Positions 59,120 to 64,000 of a stretch of 64,000 nt of DNA are shown in pieces. The position numbers were made by a program, and so were the translations under genes. The notes beneath the pieces are model-generated. The model was not told where the DNA came from. It saw nothing but the letters and a program-made list of their open reading frames with translations, and did no database searches. Source of the stretch: Orychophragmus violaceus (Eukaryota > Streptophyta > Magnoliopsida > Brassicales > Brassicaceae); the NCBI GenBank assembly GCA_030180135.1, contig CM058232.1, positions 59,107,330-59,171,329 of the forward strand, in the 5' to 3' direction. Positions within the stretch are counted from its first letter, which is position 1; each line of letters starts with the position of its first letter.

Positions 59120-60210
59120 ATGACTACTTCCTCCTCCTTCCTCTTCCCTGCTTCTCCTCCCTCCACTGCCCTTCTCCGGCTGCGCCGCTCTTGGCTTTCT
59201 TCCAAGATCCACCACCGTCTTCCCCGAGGTACATTCCTCTTCTTTTGCGTTATGGTCGAGTGATTCTAATCTTTTTATTCTCAGTTCTGAATAGTTCCCA
59301 AGCATCTATTGACAAATCAGAAGCAGACAAGCTTGTTGATAAGATTGATTTTGGAGAATTATGCAATGAGTTTGAGTGCACAAGTAGCCCGCAGGTCGAA
59401 TCCACTGCCAGGCAACTTGCTCGCGACATACTTGAAATTAGGCAAGGAAATCGCGCCTTTGCTTGCTACGCAGTTTCTGTCAAATATAAGGTGCATACAT
59501 TTTCCATTACTATTTCTCTTGTCAGTATTTCTTCATTAAAACATGGTGATTGCAGGACCCGATTAGAAGTTTTACTGGTCGTGAAAAGTATAAAAGACCA
59601 ATGTGGATAACTAGTGGGTTAGAGAGTCCCACTGTGGTGAGAAATGATCTCCACCTTTTATATTTTGATTACAATATCACTCTTAATTACTTGTGTGTGT
59701 AGACGATACAGGAGATGGTAATGCTATCAACCAGTGTCTTGCGTATCAGATGGACAATCAAAGGAAAACCCAAATCTTTTCTTCCTGGAGATGTGATCAT
59801 CAAAGTCTTATCTGAGTTTACTCTTAACCAGATTAGTGGCCAAGTGATCGAGCATGAAGAGTCTTGGGACTCATCCTCATCTTCCCCTATTGCTCAAGCC
59901 TATTTCTGGACATCCCGCCGCCTCTTTGCTGCTTCTGAATCCGTGAAAGACTTGGTCGATGCAACCAAAGACGTAACCGCCAGTTTCACAAGTCCAAAGG
60001 AGGATACAGAGATTTATCGTGATCCAACCGATCCAACTAAGGTCAGTTCCCACTAACTATTTTTCTCCTCAATTTGTATGCAACTAAGAGTATGGTGTCA
60101 TGATGCAGTATTTCCAAAGAGACGACAGCTTGGAGAGAGATGTATATCAGATTGCTCTGTTTCTAGCCATTGTCTACTTTGTTGTACAGTTCTTGAGGAA
60201 CACTCTATGA
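59120..60210 (+). CDS. DUF2358 protein, probably plastid-targeted (278 aa, 5 exons)
   Basis: Coding exons 59120-59228, 59285-59490, 59556-59636, 59703-60041, 60109-60210, all GT-AG, 279 codons with stop. I chose the ATG at 59120 because it gives a Ser-rich, Arg-containing N-terminus (MTTSSSFLFPASPPSTALLR) typical of a chloroplast transit peptide and joins in frame to exon 2. An upstream ATG at 59056 is in another frame. The conserved DUF2358 core (DFGELCNEFECTSSPQ, YKRPMWITSGLESPTV, LRIRWTIKGKP) is followed by a C-terminal hydrophobic helix (IALFLAIVYFVVQFL), suggesting a tail-anchored plastid membrane protein. Function unknown. It starts only 225 bp after the upstream gene, matching the At1g65220-At1g65230 order as I recall it. 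Confidence 0.9.
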
Positions 60211-60560
60211 TTGTAAATGTTTTATATATTGTTGTATATCATCTAAATAAAAACAGAAGAAAAAAAAACGTTTATATTATTTCACCTTCTTTCAGAATAT
60301 ATCCATCACCAAAAACATTGCTCAGATGAGTAGTCTCGAATGTGGAAAAGATTGTAAGAAGCTTTCCGATTATGAGCAAAGGAGGAGCTGATGAGAGAGT
60401 GTCTGTTCCGACAGAGTAAACTCCTGATCCGTCTGACGCTTGATGAACCCATTTTTTATTAAATGAACAAAGAAAAAGGATGAAGAGTGAGCACCATCCA
60501 ATTACCTCCTACTTCAGATCGAATACTACTAACTTGTTCGAGAACACCATATCTACCAAA
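60211..60560. other. 3' UTR and short intergenic stretch
   Basis: Contains the likely 3' UTR of the DUF2358 gene (AATAAA at about 60246) and about 250 bp with no recognisable feature before the next LTR. Confidence 0.5.
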
Positions 60561-60941
60561 TGATGTATGTGTTAGATATAGGTTTAACACTTATCCATAA
60601 ATCCTTTAGAAATCTTCTACTTCATCAAAACATTTCGGCCCAACGATTAAGGTCTGCCAAGGAGTCAAACGGTCCAACGAGAAGTCAGACTTCTCACACT
60701 ATAAATAGACCTTTCACTTTTTATTTTGAATCATTTTGTAATTTGTAAAAGCTCCAAGCTACACTTATAAAGCGATGAGCTCGAGCAACATTTAGGGAGC
60801 ACGTCAATCAACAGACTCCCATCTCGTCTATCATGTTCATTGTTTGGTTCCAACCCCACTTAAAATTTATTCTAACCTTGTTAGTTCGGACCCTTTTGAT
60901 CGTAACCCGAGTTCTTTGTACTAAATCGAAATTCCGTAACA
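60561..60941 (+). repeat. 5' LTR of a Tat-like gypsy element
   Basis: Probably starts TGATGTATG and ends CCGTAACA, directly followed by TTGGCGCTATCTGTGGGGA, very close to the TTGGCGCCGTCTGTGGGGA primer-site region usual in Tat-lineage elements. A CTATAAATAG TATA box is at about 60699. The left edge is a guess because no partner LTR is available. Confidence 0.65.
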
Positions 60942-61081
60942 TTGGCGCTATCTGTGGGGACGAAAAACTTTTCTACACTTGAGACGAAGCCGAAATGACA
61001 TGACCACTCTCAATTAGTCACAACCCCGAGTCATCAGAACAGACTCCGAGCCCACTCCCGCCGAGCTCGACTTCTCTGAGC

Positions 61082-62343
61082 TTGATGGACGGAGCACGTT
61101 CACCAAGCTTACCAATTGATACCCCAGTCAACCATACTAGAGTAACCAGCACCAACCAGGATGCCGAGCTGACAAACCAGACTTCAGACACTCAAAACCA
61201 GGACGTCTCCTCCCTCTTTAAGACCCTGATGACACAGGTCGACGAGCTGACTCGAAGCAACCACACCCGCTTTGACCAACACACGAACGATCAGAACGAG
61301 CGCAGTGAACGGATCAACGACCTCCAAACGCTCGGACATCAAACAACCCAAGCAATAGGAAACCCTGCCCTGCGGCCCCAAAGGGCTTTGTGCGAAGAAT
61401 CACCAACTCTAAACAACGAGTCAAGCAAGAGACCACCCGCACCCTTAGCACCGTCATCAACTGAACCGACTCAAAGCCAAGCGCAAGTTAGCAGAAACAG
61501 TGGGCTCGAGTTACCGAAGGCGCAACTGTATTACACGACATCAAAGGTTCACAAGGCAACCAGCTCGGCCCCCGAAATCGACCGAGCTCCCAAGGAGGCA
61601 CAAAATACACCGTTCACGAGCAAGATAACAGACACACCGATCAAACACCCCAGAAAAATCAAGTTGCCAACCTACGAGGGAAGCTTGGACCCTCGACAAT
61701 ACCTGACATCGTTTAGCATTGCGATGGGACGGCCCAGCTCTCTCCCGAGGAACCTGACGCCGGCTTCTGCCAACTCTTCGTCGAAAAATTAAGTGGTGCC
61801 TCCCTCAACTGGTTTTCACGTCTAGAGGCACACTCCATCGACAACTATCACCAGTTAACAACTACCTTTCTTAAGAACTACTCCATGTTCATCCAAGAGG
61901 AAGCCTCAAGCGCCGACCTCTGGGCCGTAAACAAGGGACAGAAGGAATCTCTGAGATCGTACATTGATAGGTTCAAGGTTATCATCTCCAAAATCCTGGT
62001 AACCGATAACGAAGGGCTTCCGGCACTGCGGTATGGACTCTGGCACGAATCACCATTCCGCGATGAGTTGGCCATAAACAAACTGCAAACTCTCGAAGAC
62101 GCTCTCCACCGAGAAGTTGGCTTCGTCGAGATAGAAGAAAAGAGAGACTTGCTCTCTAAGAATTCCGCCTTGTCCAAAAAGGGGAAAGGAGCAAACACTA
62201 GAGTTCCACGACGAAAACGTAAAGAAGGCAACTACGTACCACGTCAGCAAGCAACAAACGAACCGACAAGCAAACCACCAGCAGTGCCGCAATCAACCAA
62301 ACAACCAACAAAACCAAGCATGGAACAAATATGTGCGAACTGA
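61082..62343 (+). pseudogene. Tat-like Gag (one frameshift)
   Basis: The first frame (61085-61792) gives a Gln/Thr/Ser-rich N-terminus and the conserved lead-in KLPTYEGSLDPRQYLTSFSI. The continuation is in another frame from about 61730 (SGASLNWFSRLEAHSIDNYH, SLRSYIDRFKVIISKI, to 62343). This is the retrotransposon Gag core (PF03732-type). The frameshift near 61720-61790 separates the halves. A basic tail follows (KRKEGNYVPRQQ). Confidence 0.78.
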
Positions 62344-63330
62344 CGATCAAGATAAATCCTTACGCACTTTTCATCGGTGCTATGGACACGACACCGCCGA
62401 GTGTCGACACCTGCAAAGTCTCTTTCTCGGCGAATATCAAAAAGGAGTAACAAACATAACAAATCGAAACGCGTCATCAACTCCTCCTGGGAACCGAGAA
62501 ACACAGCTTCAACCCAAAAACGAGGGAGAACGGTTCGAGCGCGTCCAGGAGAAAAAAGCGAGGCAAGCCGGTCAAAAGCTAGTAGAGCAAGAAGATGTCG
62601 ACATATAATTACCCAAGCAGACTCACGACAATAACAAGGAAGAGATTCTCGCGCACAGGAAGTGCATCAACATGATCATGAGAGGACTCTCAACCTGCAA
62701 CGACTCAGTGCGATCGATAACAGCATACGGCTAGAAAGCCGACGTGCAGAATCAGTGGAACAAGAACACCACTGAGGAGCTGAGAGCCGGCAGCAAAATC
62801 AATTCCACCGCGAAAGATTAATAGGGTCTCTAAAAGCCGCACAACAACCCACTCATCGTTGAACTCCAAATAGGCGACTGCGAGGTCACTAAAATCCTAA
62901 TCGACACAGGAATCTCAGTCGACCTCATCTTTGAAGAAACCCTGTAAAGAATGGAACTGCGGGACTACAAGATGAAGCGTTCGGGAAAAACCTCTCATTG
63001 GTTTCGATGGCGATACGACCACCACAATCGGAACAATCAAACTACTGGTACACGTCGGACGAGTAACTAAAGTTATCAATTTCTTCGTCATAGATTGACC
63101 TGCGATCTACAACGTGATCCTAGTAACCCTCTGGATCCATGCAATGAAAGCAGTACCCTCAACCTACCAGCAATGCATAAATTTCTAACCCCAAGAGGAA
63201 TCTTCACGCTCTGAGGCAGTAAAAATCTCGAGATACTGCTTCGCAATAGAGTGCAAGATACGACAAGCGTCATGCCTCATAACTGACCAGGCGATCACAA
63301 CCCCAACATAAAAGAAAGCGGACAAGACTC
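62344..63330 (+). pseudogene. Tat-like zinc-knuckle and protease remnants
   Basis: FHRCYGHDTAECRHLQSLFL (about 62371) is the Gag tail motif of Tat elements. Around 62850-62945 LQIGDCEVTKILIDTGISVD matches the retropepsin start, with DTG; a stop at 62945 and frame changes follow. Nothing resembling reverse transcriptase is seen beyond it. Confidence 0.65.
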
Positions 63331-63420
63331 GTCCCTAGGTAGAAAAACCACTCTAGCAGGCTCTGGCCTCGTCTCCAAAAAACAAGAACGTACGCAAGCT
63401 CTAACTCCTACCTTAAAAAC

Positions 63421-64000
63421 GATCTCTGAAGCTCTACCCAATATATAAATATATGATCGGGCTCCGGCTCAGAATTTGTAAAAGAGAGAACTACGCTCGC
63501 CTTGATCTCTCTCCGAAGAGTATATAGGCAACCTCTACGAGGTGAAGCCACCTTTATATTTCAATATAAAATATTTCTCTTTTTGATATAATTATGCTTC
63601 TCAACACTTAACAATTGACATTATGGCCAAATGATCGATCAAACAAATACATGTCTCATACACAGTGACATAACGCGTCACATTGTCGTTCTCAACGACC
63701 GTAAGCCGGGGCCAGACCCGCACAAGTCCTTAAATAAGTTTCGTAAGCGAACCTCTTTCGCACAACTATAATTCAATGTCCAACGGTTCATGGAGGAAAG
63801 ATCATAATTACTAGGGTCAAGTTCGGGTCAAAGCAAGTCAACGGTTCGGGGAAGGTTCGGGATCGTGTCGGGTCTCGTGGTTCCGTCAGTCCGTCTATCC
63901 ATCGTCACGATGTCACTGTGAGTCGGCTACATTGTGTTATGTGGCACACATTACGTCTTGGTAGCACGTGATCATCTATAGTACTTGATTGTTATTTTGG
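63421..64000. other. Unassigned window end
   Basis: No gene or terminus is recognised. A TATAAATATATGATCGG-like promoter-type sequence near 63442 and a CCTCTACGAGG palindrome at about 63533 are present. The right part (63620-64000) is CpG-rich and may belong to an LTR or internal region continuing outside the window. Confidence 0.3.

Larger units (their letters stand above)
60942..63420 (+). mobile_element. Tat-like gypsy element with gag and protease remnants, no RT recognised
   Basis: After the primer-site region the plus strand carries a gag with one frameshift, a zinc-knuckle-like block and a protease start, then stops. No RT, RNase H or integrase block was found before about 63.4 kb, where the sequence turns AT-rich. 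This fits a non-autonomous or internally deleted Tat relative, or an element whose pol has been deleted. No 3' LTR was identified in the window. Confidence 0.65.

Noticed and set aside
59056..59610. 184-codon frame starting MGNSSINPLATQ
   Set aside because: It reads through an intron in a different frame from the transit peptide; the spliced model from 59120 joins all DUF2358 exons in frame.

Overview
The window is plant nuclear DNA, most likely from a Brassicaceae genome. It is AT-rich, has short GT-AG introns, and is dominated by transposable elements. The only two intact host genes lie side by side at 56.5-60.2 kb: an eIF5-mimic/BZW-type W2-domain gene (8 exons, 411 aa) and a DUF2358 plastid-protein gene (5 exons, 278 aa). 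From memory they resemble the neighbouring Arabidopsis loci At1g65220 and At1g65230. No rRNA gene, intact tRNA gene or CRISPR array was seen.

1-14.1 kb holds eroded DNA transposons and gene debris. It includes a cluster of GTCTGA motifs, a CACTA element remnant with a broken TNP2 transposase (3.5-4.85 kb), a tRNA-derived SINE-like piece, minus-strand B3/REM-like and OB-fold/RPA-like pseudogenes, a 151-bp GA microsatellite, an orphan CACTA terminus (11.09 kb) and two Helitron-like 3' ends (13.18 and 13.44 kb).

14.15-46.24 kb is a nested tower that unpicks almost completely by target-site duplications (TSDs). The base is a minus-strand Ty3/gypsy element (LTRs 14152-14760 and 45609-46237). Its integrase zinc finger is interrupted by a 3,974-bp CACTA element (15927-19900, TSD CAC) carrying captured fragments of an RH3-type DEAD-box helicase, a type II peroxiredoxin and ribosomal protein S25. 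Its gag is interrupted by Copia-A (22956-45107, TSD TTAGG). Copia-A is itself interrupted by Copia-C (minus strand, 23798-31616, TSD GTGTC) and Copia-B (plus strand, 36425-43639, TSD GTTTG). Copia-C is young and has an unbroken 1,324-residue Gag-Pol. A and B keep an open 296-codon gag but have a ruined pol, and both have the same UAG just before the protease motif.

The three copia elements look like one interacting system. C can in principle supply pol functions. B is a chimera with C-like LTRs, leader and 3' region around an A-like gag/pol body. All three carry a matching U5 splice-donor/pre-ATG acceptor pair, a different palindrome at the same U3 site, and a long 3' region with an antisense ORF in at least two of them.

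46.24-54 kb is a decayed plus-strand Athila-type gypsy element littered with GTGTCGRYCGACACC-like palindromes. 55.1-56.3 kb holds two LINE 3' remnants. Beyond the two host genes, 60.56-63.4 kb is a Tat-like gypsy relative with gag and protease remnants but no recognisable reverse transcriptase. The last ~600 bp are unassigned.
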